A stretch of DNA of 64,000 nucleotides from JBJXGE01 sp046154185 (GCA_046154185.1 JBJXGE010000064.1:7224-71223), one strand, 5' to 3'. Positions 43,332-53,133 are shown, counted from the stretch's first letter. The notes: generated by a model not told the origin, from the sequence alone. Translations and numbers: made by a program.

Positions 43332-45866
43332 ATGAGCACGAACACCGCGAACACTGCTTTTCTCAAGGCCGCGCTCGAGCGCAAGCTGCTGACCCAAGAC
43401 CAAGCTGGGGCGGTTCTCGCCGGCGTCGAGCAGCGTCGCACGCTCGGCATCGTCAAGACGGCGGCTGAAGTCGCGATCGAGAGCAACGTGCTGTCAATCG
43501 AGCAAGTCACCCAGCTGCAGCAACAGTCCCGGGCGCAACTGCCGCCGGAACGCCTCGCTGGCTTTCGCGTGGAGCACGAAATCGGCCGCGGCGCGGCTGG
43601 CACGGTGTATCGCGCCAAGCAAGTCTCGCTCGACAAGACCGTGGCGATCAAAGTGCTGCATCAGTCGTTGAGTGGTAACCCGAAGTTTGTCGAACAGTTC
43701 ATGCGCGAGGCGAAAACTGTCGGGCGACTCAATCACGTACATATTGTGCATGCGATCGACGCCGGTGAATCGAACGGTTTCCACTATCTCGCCATGGAAC
43801 TCGTCGAGGGCGAAACACTCAAAGCGCGGATCGCTCGCTCCGGAACGTTGTCGGAGGCGGAGACGCTCACGATGGCGCGCGCCATCGCCGAGGGACTCGA
43901 GTGCGCGCACGGCCAGAATCTGCTGCATCGCGATCTCAAGCCGGACAACATTCTGCTCGGCACAAACGGGCAGATCAAGATCGCCGATCTCGGTCTCGCC
44001 ATGCCGATGGAAGACGCCGAGCTGATGAGCGAAGAACATCGCCGCATGGGCACGCCGTTCTACTTGTCGCCCGAGCAAGCCCAAGGACGCGCGCTCGATG
44101 AGCGGAGCGAAATGTACTCGGTCGGCGCGACGCTCTACTGTTGCCTTACGGGCAAGCCACCGTTCACGGGCAATAGCGTCAAAGAGATCTTGCAGCATCA
44201 CGTGCAGACACCGCCGACGGCGCTCGCCAAAGCGGGCGCCCGAGTTTCGCAGCCAGTCGCCGATCTCGTCATGCGTTTACTCGCGAAGAATCCCGAGGAT
44301 CGCCCCGCGAGCGCGAGCGAACTCATCGCGGAACTCGACGCCATCGAGAATCCGCGCGCAGGAAAGCGGAAACCGAGCGTCCACGCGGCCACCGGCGCGG
44401 CCGCTCGCGCAAAACCGGCGATCGGCGCCGCGAAACGACCCGAGTTACCGGCGCAGCCAACCGCGCGCGCTGGCGCGCCACGCTCGAGTGGCGGCCGCGG
44501 CGCGCCGCGGGCCGGGCGCCGGACTGATGACGACGAAAATCTCGCTGAGTCGCTTCCCGCGACACGACCGCCGCCAAAGAAGAACGTTTTCACGCTTTCC
44601 GGCACGGCGGTGGGCGTGCTCTTGAGCATTGTGTTTCTGATGATCGCCGTCAACAAACAGTCGAAGAAGGGCCCGCCGCCGTCCGACTCGCGCGCGCGGG
44701 AAGAAGCGGCGATCGCAAAAGAGGTGCTCGACAAGCGCATCGAGCTCCTCAACAGCGAAGGCGCTGTCGAGAAGAAGTACATCGAGAAGCTCCTCGCCGA
44801 TCTCGAACGAATGAAGGGCATCGATGACGAGATGCGGCTCGACCAAATCTGGGATCTCGTGGCGCTGAACGCCCACAAGAATGGCTCGCAATTGCTGGTC
44901 GATCGCATCGACAGTCTGCGCGGTAGCAAGCTCCAAAGCCAACTCGCGGGAATCAAGGAACACCTTGCCGAGCCGGACCGGCTCGTCGCCGAGGGCAAAC
45001 TGATGCGGGCGGTGGAAGCGCTCGACACGTTGCTGCAGAAGCTAAAGGTCGAGCAATCGGTGAAGGACCAGCTCCGTGAGCGTCGGCAAAAAATCATGGG
45101 CGACCTCACCAGCAAGGTGAACGCCGACTTCGCGCGCGTCAAAGAACTGCGTGCGAAAAAGGAATACCCCGACGCCATCGAGATTCTCAAGAAGATTCCG
45201 CTTTACGCGGACGAGCAAAGCGAGATCGAGGCAGAGCGCTTTTTGACGGAACTCGTGCAACTCAACGAAGTCCATATCAAGGCCGAAGCGGAGCGCCGCA
45301 GCACCGAAGACACGCGCAAGTACAAGGAGTTCGTCGCGGAGCTGAAAGTACTCACGCTCGAGCGTAAGTTCAAAGACTGCATCTCGCGGGCGCTCGCGCT
45401 CGACCTGACAACCAAAGAGCTCACGGATATGCGCGAGATCGACCTGCAGGCCATTCAAATGCTCAACGATTTCGATAGCGATGCGCTGCGATTCCTCGAG
45501 CAAAAGGCCGGCACGAAGGATGAGTTTTCGATTTACCTGAAAGACGAGAAGCGACCGGTGGTCGGTACCGTCGCGAAGATCGATCGTAGCTCGGGTCTGC
45601 AGCGCTTGTGGATCACTGTCACTTCGGGCGGCGGCAAGGCCGACGTGCCGGTGGATCTTGAGAAGATCACCGACGAGACCCTCTTTCTCTTCGTGGAGAA
45701 ACTGCACGGACCGCGCAGTGGAAAATTCTTGCTGCCGCTCGGGATGCTCTTTACTTACCGCGGCCTCTACGATGTCGCCAAAGCGCACTTTGACAAAGCA
45801 GCGACGAATGGTGTCGACACTGAGGTCTGGCGGAAACGCATGGAGTGGATCCGCACGAATGGCTGA
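43332..45866 (+). CDS. Membrane Ser/Thr protein kinase (PknB type)
   Basis: 844 residues from ATG 43332 with GGAG upstream. An N-terminal helical region (about 1-75) is followed by the kinase domain (about 77-335): IGRGAAGTVYRA glycine loop, VAIKVL Lys, LLHRDLKPDNILL catalytic loop, IADLGLAMP (DLG in place of DFG), GTPFYLSPEQAQG. A Pro/Ala/Arg-rich linker leads to a membrane helix (about 418-443) and a large extracytoplasmic region, mostly charged coiled coil. First gene of a kinase-kinase-ECF sigma unit. Upstream 43110-43331 is the divergent promoter region with no clear boxes. All catalytic residues are present. Confidence 0.9.
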   Translation: MSTNTANTAFLKAALERKLLTQDQAGAVLAGVEQRRTLGIVKTAAEVAIESNVLSIEQVTQLQQQSRAQLPPERLAGFRVEHEIGRGAAGTVYRAKQVSLDKTVAIKVLHQSLSGNPKFVEQFMREAKTVGRLNHVHIVHAIDAGESNGFHYLAMELVEGETLKARIARSGTLSEAETLTMARAIAEGLECAHGQNLLHRDLKPDNILLGTNGQIKIADLGLAMPMEDAELMSEEHRRMGTPFYLSPEQAQGRALDERSEMYSVGATLYCCLTGKPPFTGNSVKEILQHHVQTPPTALAKAGARVSQPVADLVMRLLAKNPEDRPASASELIAELDAIENPRAGKRKPSVHAATGAAARAKPAIGAAKRPELPAQPTARAGAPRSSGGRGAPRAGRRTDDDENLAESLPATRPPPKKNVFTLSGTAVGVLLSIVFLMIAVNKQSKKGPPPSDSRAREEAAIAKEVLDKRIELLNSEGAVEKKYIEKLLADLERMKGIDDEMRLDQIWDLVALNAHKNGSQLLVDRIDSLRGSKLQSQLAGIKEHLAEPDRLVAEGKLMRAVEALDTLLQKLKVEQSVKDQLRERRQKIMGDLTSKVNADFARVKELRAKKEYPDAIEILKKIPLYADEQSEIEAERFLTELVQLNEVHIKAEAERRSTEDTRKYKEFVAELKVLTLERKFKDCISRALALDLTTKELTDMREIDLQAIQMLNDFDSDALRFLEQKAGTKDEFSIYLKDEKRPVVGTVAKIDRSSGLQRLWITVTSGGGKADVPVDLEKITDETLFLFVEKLHGPRSGKFLLPLGMLFTYRGLYDVAKAHFDKAATNGVDTEVWRKRMEWIRTNG

Positions 45867-45906
45867 GCGCCGCATTTTTGCGTGGCGCGGCAAACGGTGA
45901 CCGACG

Positions 45907-48840
45907 ATGTCCGCTTTCGACGCTTCTCATTCCCGCGCGGAACGCGCGCTCATCGATTTCGTCTCGCGTCTAGCGGCGGGTGAGGCGCTCGACTTTCGGA
46001 CCTACTGTCGGAGTCAACCGGCACTCGAAGCATCGCTTTTCGGCCAAGAGGGCGAGTCGGTATTCCTCGATCACCTCTGGCGTAAGTACGGCAACTTGTC
46101 GGCGCCGGGCGAGGCAGCGCACCAAGTGGCTGGGGCGGCTGCCGCCGGGTCGGTCGGGTCGGTCGGGTCGGTCGGGTCGGTCGGGTCGGCCGGGTCGGCC
46201 GGGTCGGCTACCGCCGGGTCGGCGGAGTCCAGCGGAACCGAACTCGTGCCCGGCAAGTACGCACTCGAGGGCGAACTCGCGCGCGGCGGCATGGGCACGA
46301 TTCTCCGCGTTTTCGATCAGGGTTTGCGCCGCACGCTGGCGATGAAAGTGATGCTCGATTCGGGAAGCGGTCGCGGCGCGAGTCCGCGCGTCATCAGCCG
46401 CTTTCTCGACGAGGCGCAAATCACCGGGCAGCTCGAGCATCCCGGCATCGTGCCAGTGCACGAACTCGGGGTCGACGCATCGGGCCGGTTATATTTCACC
46501 ATGCGCCTCGTGCGCGGGCACGACCTCCGCACAATCTTCGAGTGGACTCGCGCTGGAAAGAACGGTTGGACGTTTACGCGCGCGCTCGGCGCTCTGCAGA
46601 AAGTCTGCGAAGCCGTCGCGTTCGCGCACTCGCGCGGCGTCATCCACCGCGATTTGAAACCGGCCAACATCATGGTAGGCAGTTACGGCGAGACCTACGT
46701 GATGGACTGGGGACTCGCGAAAGTTTTGAACGAGTCCGAGGCGGCGACGGGCGCGCCCGCGACTAGCCCGGCCGCCGAACTCATTGCCACGGATCGACGC
46801 GACGCTTCGGCGCGTAGCGCGGACTCGGCGCTCCTCACGCAAGTCGGCACCGTCCTTGGCACGCCGTCCTACATGGCGCCCGAGCAAGCGCGCGGCGAGC
46901 TCGAGCAGCTCGGACCCCGTACGGATGTCTACGCCGTCGGCGCGATGCTCTACACACTCCTCACCGGTCGCTTACCTTTCGTTGCCCCCGGCGAAGAACT
47001 CGACGCGGAGTCGATCGTGGAACGTGTCCGCCAAGGACCGCCGCCGCGCGCTGCCGCGCTCAATCGCGCCGCGCCGCCGGAACTCATCGCGATTTGCGAA
47101 CGCGCGATGGCGCGCACGCCCGCCGATCGCTACGCCGACATGCGCGAAATGGCCGACGATCTCCGGGCGTATCTCGAGCAGCGTGTCGTTCGCGCCTATC
47201 AAACCGGCGCCGTCGCCGAGTTTCGCAAGTGGGTCGTGCGCAACCGCGCGACCGCCGCGACGCTCGCGGTATTTCTCGTGTGCGTGATCGGCGGCACCGC
47301 CGCATTTAGCTGGTATGCGCAAGCACGCTACAAGGAGATCGTCGAGTTGGCGGATCTCAAAGTTCTCTCGGATCTCGAGGCGGAGGCGCAAGAACTCTAT
47401 CCGGGTCATCCGCAGCTCGAGCAGGCGCTCGATGTTTGGTTGGATCGCGCGCGGGCGCTGGTTCCTCGCCTCGTGCAACATCGCGCCGCGCTGGCGGAGG
47501 TCCGCGCGCAGGCGCTCCCCTATGACGACGCGGCGCGGGCGCGCGATATCGCGACGCATCCGAAGCGAGCCGAGCTGGATGATCTCGAGCGGCGGCGCAA
47601 CGCCGCTAAGAATGATCCGCTCGCGAAAGTCCCAGAGCGTTTCGATCAAGCAATAGAATCGTTAGCGACCGAGGTCACGCAACGAAGGTCCTACATCTTC
47701 GCGAGCGACCTCTTGCGCTGGCAGCATCAGACATTGATCGATCTCGTCAAAGGAATCGAGGAGTTGAGCACACCGGAGACGGGACTGTTGAGTGAGATCG
47801 AAAAGCGACTCCGACTCGCCGTCCGCGTGAAAGATGTGACCATCGACAGTGCTGAAGCCATCGCGGCGTGGCGCGCCGCGGTCGCCGATATTTCGCAACT
47901 CCCCGCATACTCGGGTCTGCGACTGACAGCGCAGATCGGCCTCCTCCCGCTCGGGCGCGACCCGCAGAGCGGACTCTGGGAATTTTGGCATGTCGCGAGC
48001 GGTGATCGCCCGCAGCGTTCCGCATCCGGGCCGAGCGCTTGGCAAATGGACGAGGCCACGGGAATGGTGTTCGTGCTCGTGCCCGCCAACACATTCGTCA
48101 TGGGCGCGATCAAGCCGACTGCGGTCGAAAGCAAGGGGCCCAACATAGATTCGGCGACGAACGACACGACTCAGCCGCTTAATTCGATCTCGCTCGAAGC
48201 GTACTTTCTTTCCAAGTACGAAATGACTCAAGGGCAGTGGCGGCGAGCCACCGGCAAGAATCCCAGCCGCCATAGTCCGGGTGCCGTCTTCGAAGGGAAG
48301 ACGACTGATCTGCGGAATCCCATCGAGATGATTTCCTGGTGGGACGCAGAGGACACGTTGAGTCATCTCGGGCTCGAGTTACCGACCGAGGCGCAATGGG
48401 AGTGCGCGACCAGAGCCGGCACAACGACAGTTTGGTGGACCGGCGATGACCGTGAGACTCTGCGTGGCGCGTTGAACATGGCTTGTCAGTCGTTGGCGCG
48501 CAATCAGCCGAACTTCAAGGACGCCGCCGATGCCTGGAAGGACTTCGAAGACGGATTCGCGGTCCATGCGCCGGTCGGCAGTTTTCGCCCGAACCCGTTC
48601 GGATTCCATGATGTGTGCGGGAACGTGTGGGAATGGTGTCGCGATTGGTATGATCTCTACTCGTTACCGACGGCGCCGCGCGACGGGGAACGCCTTGGTC
48701 TGCAACGGGAAAATCGCGTCGCGCGCGGTGGTTGCTTCAATAACAAGGTCGAAGGCGTGCGTTCGGCGCAACGCGGGTTCGCAGTCCCGAGCTACCGGCA
48801 ATACAGTTTCGGAGTGCGGCCGATGCGTCGAGTCGAATAG
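45907..48840 (+). CDS. Ser/Thr protein kinase with C-terminal formylglycine-generating-enzyme-like domain
   Basis: 977 residues from ATG 45907. The N-terminal region with a Gly-Ser-Val repeat (residues 81-101) resembles a flexible linker. Kinase domain about 116-430: LARGGMGTILRVF, LAMKVML, VIHRDLKPANIMV, VMDWGLAKVL (the DWG form common in planctomycete kinases) and GTPSYMAPEQARG. A membrane helix (about 450-472) is followed by an extracytoplasmic helical region. The FGE-sulfatase (SUMF1) domain lies from about 710 to the end: TGMVFVLVPANTFVMGA, YFLSKYEMTQGQWRRATG, ELPTEAQWECATRAGT, GFHDVCGNVWEWCRDWY, RVARGGCFNN. The FGE catalytic Cys pair is not evident, so it likely serves as a ligand or protein-binding module. 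Confidence 0.9.
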   Translation: MSAFDASHSRAERALIDFVSRLAAGEALDFRTYCRSQPALEASLFGQEGESVFLDHLWRKYGNLSAPGEAAHQVAGAAAAGSVGSVGSVGSVGSAGSAGSATAGSAESSGTELVPGKYALEGELARGGMGTILRVFDQGLRRTLAMKVMLDSGSGRGASPRVISRFLDEAQITGQLEHPGIVPVHELGVDASGRLYFTMRLVRGHDLRTIFEWTRAGKNGWTFTRALGALQKVCEAVAFAHSRGVIHRDLKPANIMVGSYGETYVMDWGLAKVLNESEAATGAPATSPAAELIATDRRDASARSADSALLTQVGTVLGTPSYMAPEQARGELEQLGPRTDVYAVGAMLYTLLTGRLPFVAPGEELDAESIVERVRQGPPPRAAALNRAAPPELIAICERAMARTPADRYADMREMADDLRAYLEQRVVRAYQTGAVAEFRKWVVRNRATAATLAVFLVCVIGGTAAFSWYAQARYKEIVELADLKVLSDLEAEAQELYPGHPQLEQALDVWLDRARALVPRLVQHRAALAEVRAQALPYDDAARARDIATHPKRAELDDLERRRNAAKNDPLAKVPERFDQAIESLATEVTQRRSYIFASDLLRWQHQTLIDLVKGIEELSTPETGLLSEIEKRLRLAVRVKDVTIDSAEAIAAWRAAVADISQLPAYSGLRLTAQIGLLPLGRDPQSGLWEFWHVASGDRPQRSASGPSAWQMDEATGMVFVLVPANTFVMGAIKPTAVESKGPNIDSATNDTTQPLNSISLEAYFLSKYEMTQGQWRRATGKNPSRHSPGAVFEGKTTDLRNPIEMISWWDAEDTLSHLGLELPTEAQWECATRAGTTTVWWTGDDRETLRGALNMACQSLARNQPNFKDAADAWKDFEDGFAVHAPVGSFRPNPFGFHDVCGNVWEWCRDWYDLYSLPTAPRDGERLGLQRENRVARGGCFNNKVEGVRSAQRGFAVPSYRQYSFGVRPMRRVE
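46147..46209 (+). repeat. 9-bp tandem repeat inside the kinase-FGE gene
   Basis: Seven perfect or near-perfect copies of GGGTCGGTC (four copies, then GGGTCGGCC twice, then GGGTCGGCT) encode Gly-Ser-Val/Ala repeats in frame. Copy-number change would keep the frame and only alter linker length, so this is a potential length-polymorphic site. Confidence 0.95.
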
Positions 48841-48852
48841 TCGTGGATTTGC

Positions 48853-49464
48853 ATGACGCAAGAATCAAAAGAACTCCTGAGTCGATTTGCGCGCGGCGAT
48901 GACAGCGCGCTCGGCCGGCTCGTCGAACTCGAGTCGCCCCGGCTCTTGCGACAGATCGAGGCGCGCATGCCGGCGCAACTCAAGCGCCGCGTCGGCGCGA
49001 GCGACGTCTTGCAACTCACGGCGATCGACCTTCTGCGCGTGCGCGAGCGCTTTCAAAATCTCGGACTTCCCGCGTTTCGCAAAATGCTGAGCGCAATGGC
49101 CGATTTGAGTCTGGCAAAGGTGCTCGAACAGCAGCGCGCCCAAAAACGCAGTATCGATCGCGAGGCGCGCGGCCGCGCCGCTCCGGACACGAGCGCGTCG
49201 GGTGGCGATCTCTTGGATCAGGTCCCCGGGCAACACTCGACGCCATCGAAAGAGCTGCAGCGCAATGAGCGCAAAGGCGCGCTGCGGCGCGCCTACGCTC
49301 AGCTTTCGGCGGACGATCGCGAAGTGATCCGACTCGTCGACTATCAAAGTCTGAGCTTCGCCGACGCCGCAGGAGCGCTCGGCATCAACGAAGAAGCCGC
49401 GCGCCGCCGTCACAGCCGCGCGGTCGAGCGCCTCCGCACGCACATGCGCGAACGAGCGGAGTAG
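48853..49464 (+). CDS. ECF-type RNA polymerase sigma factor
   Basis: 203 residues from ATG 48853, 12 bases after the kinase-FGE stop, so in the same unit. Region 2 (LLRQIEARMPAQLKRRVGASDVLQLTAIDLLRVRERF) has the long form seen in planctomycete ECF factors linked to Ser/Thr kinases. Region 4 is LSADDREVIRLVDYQSLSFADAAGALGINEEAARRRHSRAVERLR with a helix-turn-helix. No anti-sigma gene is adjacent; regulation by the two kinases upstream is the likely design. Target promoters are unknown. Confidence 0.88.
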   Translation: MTQESKELLSRFARGDDSALGRLVELESPRLLRQIEARMPAQLKRRVGASDVLQLTAIDLLRVRERFQNLGLPAFRKMLSAMADLSLAKVLEQQRAQKRSIDREARGRAAPDTSASGGDLLDQVPGQHSTPSKELQRNERKGALRRAYAQLSADDREVIRLVDYQSLSFADAAGALGINEEAARRRHSRAVERLRTHMRERAE

Positions 49465-49487
49465 CGCGCGGCCGCTGCCACGCGCGC
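49464..49487. terminator. Hairpin between convergent ECF sigma and dockerin genes
   Basis: GCGCGCG (49464-49470) pairs perfectly with CGCGCGC (49481-49487) around a 10-base GC-rich loop, starting at the last base of the sigma stop and ending 8 bases before the dockerin gene end. Likely bidirectional terminator; no T-run. Confidence 0.45.
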
Positions 49488-49495
49488 AGAAAACT

Positions 49496-51601
49496 TCACG
49501 GGCAACTTGCGTACCCGCAGCCGACCGTCAAGTCGGTGCTGCCATCCGTGCCGCAGTCGGAGAACGGCGGCGGCGGTGCGGCACCGCCACTGAACAAGTA
49601 CGTGAGCTTGTAGATCGCATCGGCGATGTTGAGGACGCCGTCGTCATTCATGTCGCACGCGTCGGGGCAAACGAGCGTTCCGCCGCCGCCAAACAAGAAA
49701 GTCAACAAAATGATGGCGTCCGCGATATTGCAGGCGCCGCTGTCGTTGCAATCGCCGCGGCGAAACGGCTCGTCGCCGGTCCGCGTCTTGAGACTTTGAT
49801 CGATGCGCGCGAGTACCGTATTTTCATCGCCTTTGATGCCACCCGCTTTATTCGATGTGCAAACGGACTTGCCTTTGTCACTACTTCCGCCGAGCGGACC
49901 CGCCGTCGGCTCCGGGATGTAGTAAATCGCCGTCGCATAGCCTTCATTCGTCTCTTCGATGATGACGCCGGCGTTCGGGCCCATTAGATCAATTGGATAA
50001 AGCCCCGAGCTGCCGGTCGGCAAGAGTCGATCCGTCGAGTCGTCGCCGACTTGGTCCTGCAAGTACATCGAATCGAGAAATGTCAAATCGAGATCCGCGT
50101 ATGCCCGCCCCGTGAGTTGGTGACAGGAATCATCGCCGTCGTTAATCACCGTGCCGCTCGCCGCGATGCCGTCGACGCCGTCGTAGTCCGCAAACGGCGT
50201 CGGCGGATCGAAGCCCCAGACATCGCTGCCTTCGCAGTAGACCGAAGCGCCGTTCAGGAGCAGCGTGACGAGTCGCGTTCCATCCGCTTGCGACAGGGTC
50301 TCGTTATCCGGAAACGTGCCGAGGCACACCCACACGATATCGCCGAGCCCAAGCTCGGCGGTGCAAATTGCATTGAGATTCGGCACCATGAGAAAGTCTT
50401 TTCCGACGAGACCGCAATAAGCTGCGATCGTGCCGGCGCTATCGGTCAAGCCGACCGCACTGACTGGCCCCACAATGATATTGTCGATCAGCCCCAGATT
50501 CGCAGTGTGCGTGAAGGGAATCGTCGAGATTTGCGGCGCTGGCGAGCCCGGGCAAATGCCGCGGACTTCAACCAAATAGTCTGCGGCGGCAAGTCCCGGG
50601 ACCGTGATCGAAGTCGCGCCGCCACCGATGGCCATCGAGAATGCGACGGCGCCCGTCGCCGCCAACAGCACGCGCACTTGCATGCTGGTGTAAGGCCCCC
50701 CACTTTGCCATTGGCACTCGAGGTCCCCGGTCGAACAGTTCGTGTCACAAACGATACTTGTCGGTGGACCGCAACCCAAACTGGGAAACTGAAAGCGGTA
50801 AATCGTATCGCTGCCATTGTCGATGACGTAGACCGACGGTTGACCGCCGCCGACTGCGGCTCGGAACTCGGCGCCGCCAATCTGAGGGCCGTAGGCAGCG
50901 AGATCGTAAAGCGCGCCAAAGGTGCTGCCGGTGTGCGTGACAGCTTGCATGTCGGTGACTTGTCCTGCTGACTCAGGGCCGAAGAGAATCACAAACTCAT
51001 CGGTCCCCGGGTGGTAGGTGATTCCGCGCCCAAACGGCGTCGTGCCAGGTGCCGCGGCCGGGTTTGCGAAACTCGAGCCCGTCGGAACTCCAGTGAGCGA
51101 ATACTCACGATAGAGACCTGCGGTGGCATCGATAATCCACAGCGTGTTGCTCACGGGATCGACGCAGAGATCGCCAGAGGTGGCGATGGCGGGACCGCCG
51201 AGCGTGAAAGTCTGGAGCAGCATGCCGTTCGTCTCGGTCTCGTACAAAACGTCGGCCGTCTCATCGAGCCAATACAAATGGTTGTTGTTGGGGTTCCACG
51301 CGATCCCGGTCATCAGATTCGCGCCGCCGGGACTCAAAACAAACGCCGGAAACGGCATCGGCGGTGGATGATTGAGCGCGCCATCATAGAGCCACGCGCG
51401 ACCGCCGCTGACATCGAGCACAAACAGAATGTCCGGTCCCTCGACGAACGCGCAGCCGATCGCGCCGCCGCCGACGCGCGGCGCTGAATCGAGGACGACT
51501 GGCGGGATGCCGCCGGCGAGCGCCGACCCGCCGAAGGCGAGCACGCAGAGGATCGAAGCGAACGGCGCGAACGAACGCGCGTGAGTCAATGTTCCGCTCA
51601 T
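49496..51601 (-). CDS. Secreted dockerin-domain protein
   Basis: 701 residues from ATG 51601, the start of a clear signal peptide (FAPFASILCVLAFGGSALA). The longer frame to 51847 gives 82 residues that look non-coding. Beta-propeller-like repeats in the first half (FVEGPDILFVLDVSGGRAW, GIAWNPNNNHLYWLDE) and an Fn3-like segment follow. The C-terminus holds two dockerin F-hands: GDCNDSGACNIADAIILL and CDMNDDGVLNIADAIYKL, each with Asp/Asn calcium ligands. The tail CGTDGSTDLTVGCGYASCP is Cys-rich and may form disulfides. Function unknown; calcium-dependent surface attachment is plausible. Confidence 0.85.
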   Translation of the reverse strand: MSGTLTHARSFAPFASILCVLAFGGSALAGGIPPVVLDSAPRVGGGAIGCAFVEGPDILFVLDVSGGRAWLYDGALNHPPPMPFPAFVLSPGGANLMTGIAWNPNNNHLYWLDETADVLYETETNGMLLQTFTLGGPAIATSGDLCVDPVSNTLWIIDATAGLYREYSLTGVPTGSSFANPAAAPGTTPFGRGITYHPGTDEFVILFGPESAGQVTDMQAVTHTGSTFGALYDLAAYGPQIGGAEFRAAVGGGQPSVYVIDNGSDTIYRFQFPSLGCGPPTSIVCDTNCSTGDLECQWQSGGPYTSMQVRVLLAATGAVAFSMAIGGGATSITVPGLAAADYLVEVRGICPGSPAPQISTIPFTHTANLGLIDNIIVGPVSAVGLTDSAGTIAAYCGLVGKDFLMVPNLNAICTAELGLGDIVWVCLGTFPDNETLSQADGTRLVTLLLNGASVYCEGSDVWGFDPPTPFADYDGVDGIAASGTVINDGDDSCHQLTGRAYADLDLTFLDSMYLQDQVGDDSTDRLLPTGSSGLYPIDLMGPNAGVIIEETNEGYATAIYYIPEPTAGPLGGSSDKGKSVCTSNKAGGIKGDENTVLARIDQSLKTRTGDEPFRRGDCNDSGACNIADAIILLTFLFGGGGTLVCPDACDMNDDGVLNIADAIYKLTYLFSGGAAPPPPFSDCGTDGSTDLTVGCGYASCP

Positions 51602-51633
51602 GGCGCGGTGGACCTTTCTGTCGGTGAGGACGA

Positions 51634-51663
51634 GCCCGGGCGGGTAAGAATACCGGCCCGGGC
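51634..51663. repeat. Strong hairpin in the dockerin-cinA divergent region
   Basis: Two identical self-complementary 8-mers GCCCGGGC (51634-51641 and 51656-51663) flank an AT-richer loop with further GG/CC and TA/TA pairing. It lies 33 bases upstream of the dockerin start, probably in its leader RNA. Could be a protein-binding site or a leader structure. Confidence 0.5.
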
Positions 51664-51788
51664 GGCCATCGTCTAACACGGAACGCCGCGGCCCTGGGAC
51701 AAGATAACTAGAATTTTCGGCGGACGACTCCTTACGTTGTGCGCGCCGCGAATCTCGAGGAGACTGCGGACGAGAAGGAGTCGCGCGC

Positions 51789-53057
51789 ATGGGATCGGCA
51801 ATCAACCTATGCATTCTGGCCGTTGGCGATGAGCTGCTCGGCGGCAAAGTGCTCGATACTAATCTGGCGGCAGCGGCAAAGTTGCTCGAGCCAGCGGGCT
51901 ATCGCATTGCGCTGCATTTGACGGCGAGCGATGCGCCGGGGGCGCTGGCGAGTCTCCTCGGCGGCGTCCTGCGAGGCGACTTCGATGCGGCGACCGGAGT
52001 CGGCGGCCGTATCGCCGGCGTGATCGTCTGCGGCGGACTCGGCCCGACGGAAGACGATCGCACGCGCGCCGAAGTCGCCGCCGCGCTCGGCGTCGAGCTC
52101 GAGTTTCGCGACGCGGCGTGGCAGCGCATTGTTGCGCACTTCAACCGCCGCGGCGCGACGCCGGTGGCCAACAACCGCCGCCAGGCTTTTTTTCCCGCAA
52201 CCAGTCTCGAGCTCCCAAACGCGTTCGGCAGCGCGCCTGCGTTTCACGATCAGCGGGGCGAACGCGCGCTTTGGGTGTTGCCGGGAGTGCCGCGAGAGTT
52301 TGTCGGTCTCCTCGAGCACGCGGTTTTGCCGGCGCTCCGTCAAGCCCTGCCGGCCGCCCCCGCAGCGAACTCGACCGTCACGTTGCGTTTCTTCGGCATG
52401 CCTGAATCAACGCTCGATGCCTGGGTCTTGTCGCATCTGCCGCAGCACGCCGTGCCTGACTACCACATCTACTTTCATGAACTCGAACTGGAAGTGGTGT
52501 TGCCGGCGGAGCAGCAGGCGCTCGCAGCGCTCGCGGCGACCGAACTGCGTGAAAAGTTCCTCGGCGTCGGGTCCGCGAATCTCAGCACGCGGCTCGTCGC
52601 GCTCGCAGCCGAAAAGCAGCTGCACATCGTCATCGCAGAATCAGTGACCGGTGGCCTTGCGACGAGCCTCTTGATCGAAGTGCCGGGTGCATCGCAGGTG
52701 TTGGCGGGCGCGTGGGTCACGTACACCGATGAATGGAAAAGGCGAGAGCTTGGCGTTCCGGATGACATCCTCGCGCGCTTCGGCGCAGTCAGCGAAGAGT
52801 GCGCCGCCAGCATGGCGGAGGGCGCGCGGAGCAGTTCGTCCGCCGATCTCGCGGTCGCGATCACGGGAATCGCCGGACCGAGCGGCGGAACGCCCGATCG
52901 GCCGGTTGGTCTCACCTACGTCGCGATCGCCAACGCTCGCAACCCGGCGCAGCCGCTCGTGAAACGCTTTCAGTTCGCGGGAGATCGCGCCATGAACCGC
53001 ATATATGCGGCCAAGCAGGCGCTCTTCGCGCTCTATCGTCAAATCATGAATTGGTAA
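51789..53057 (+). CDS. cinA: CinA family nicotinamide-nucleotide amidase / competence-damage protein
   Basis: 422 residues from ATG 51789 with AAGGAG 8 bases upstream. The N-terminal MoaB/Mog-like domain shows ILAVGDELLGGKVLDTN and VCGGLGPTEDDRTRAEVA. The C-terminal amidase domain shows IAESVTGGLATSLL, GAWVTYTDEWKRRELGV and ITGIAGPSGGTPDRPVGLTY. Converts NMN to nicotinate mononucleotide in pyridine-nucleotide salvage; the N-terminal half acts on ADP-ribose in some relatives. Both domains look intact. Followed by the structured region at 53080-53212. Confidence 0.95.
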   Translation: MGSAINLCILAVGDELLGGKVLDTNLAAAAKLLEPAGYRIALHLTASDAPGALASLLGGVLRGDFDAATGVGGRIAGVIVCGGLGPTEDDRTRAEVAAALGVELEFRDAAWQRIVAHFNRRGATPVANNRRQAFFPATSLELPNAFGSAPAFHDQRGERALWVLPGVPREFVGLLEHAVLPALRQALPAAPAANSTVTLRFFGMPESTLDAWVLSHLPQHAVPDYHIYFHELELEVVLPAEQQALAALAATELREKFLGVGSANLSTRLVALAAEKQLHIVIAESVTGGLATSLLIEVPGASQVLAGAWVTYTDEWKRRELGVPDDILARFGAVSEECAASMAEGARSSSSADLAVAITGIAGPSGGTPDRPVGLTYVAIANARNPAQPLVKRFQFAGDRAMNRIYAAKQALFALYRQIMNW

Positions 53058-53079
53058 TCCCGAGCGCGGAGCGCCGCCG

Positions 53080-53130
53080 ATCTTAGTTTCAGAACCAGCG
53101 CTCCGCGCTTGTTCTGAAACTAAGATTTTT
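53080..53130 (+). terminator. Rho-independent terminator of cinA
   Basis: A 16-bp perfect stem (53080-53095 with 53111-53126) is capped by a further 5-bp AGCGC/GCGCT stem and a TCC loop, followed directly by TTTT (53127-53130) on the plus strand, 22 bases after the cinA stop. Twenty-one paired bases is unusually long for a terminator. A related hairpin lies after the next gene (54714-54754). Confidence 0.85.
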
Positions 53131-53133
53131 CCT

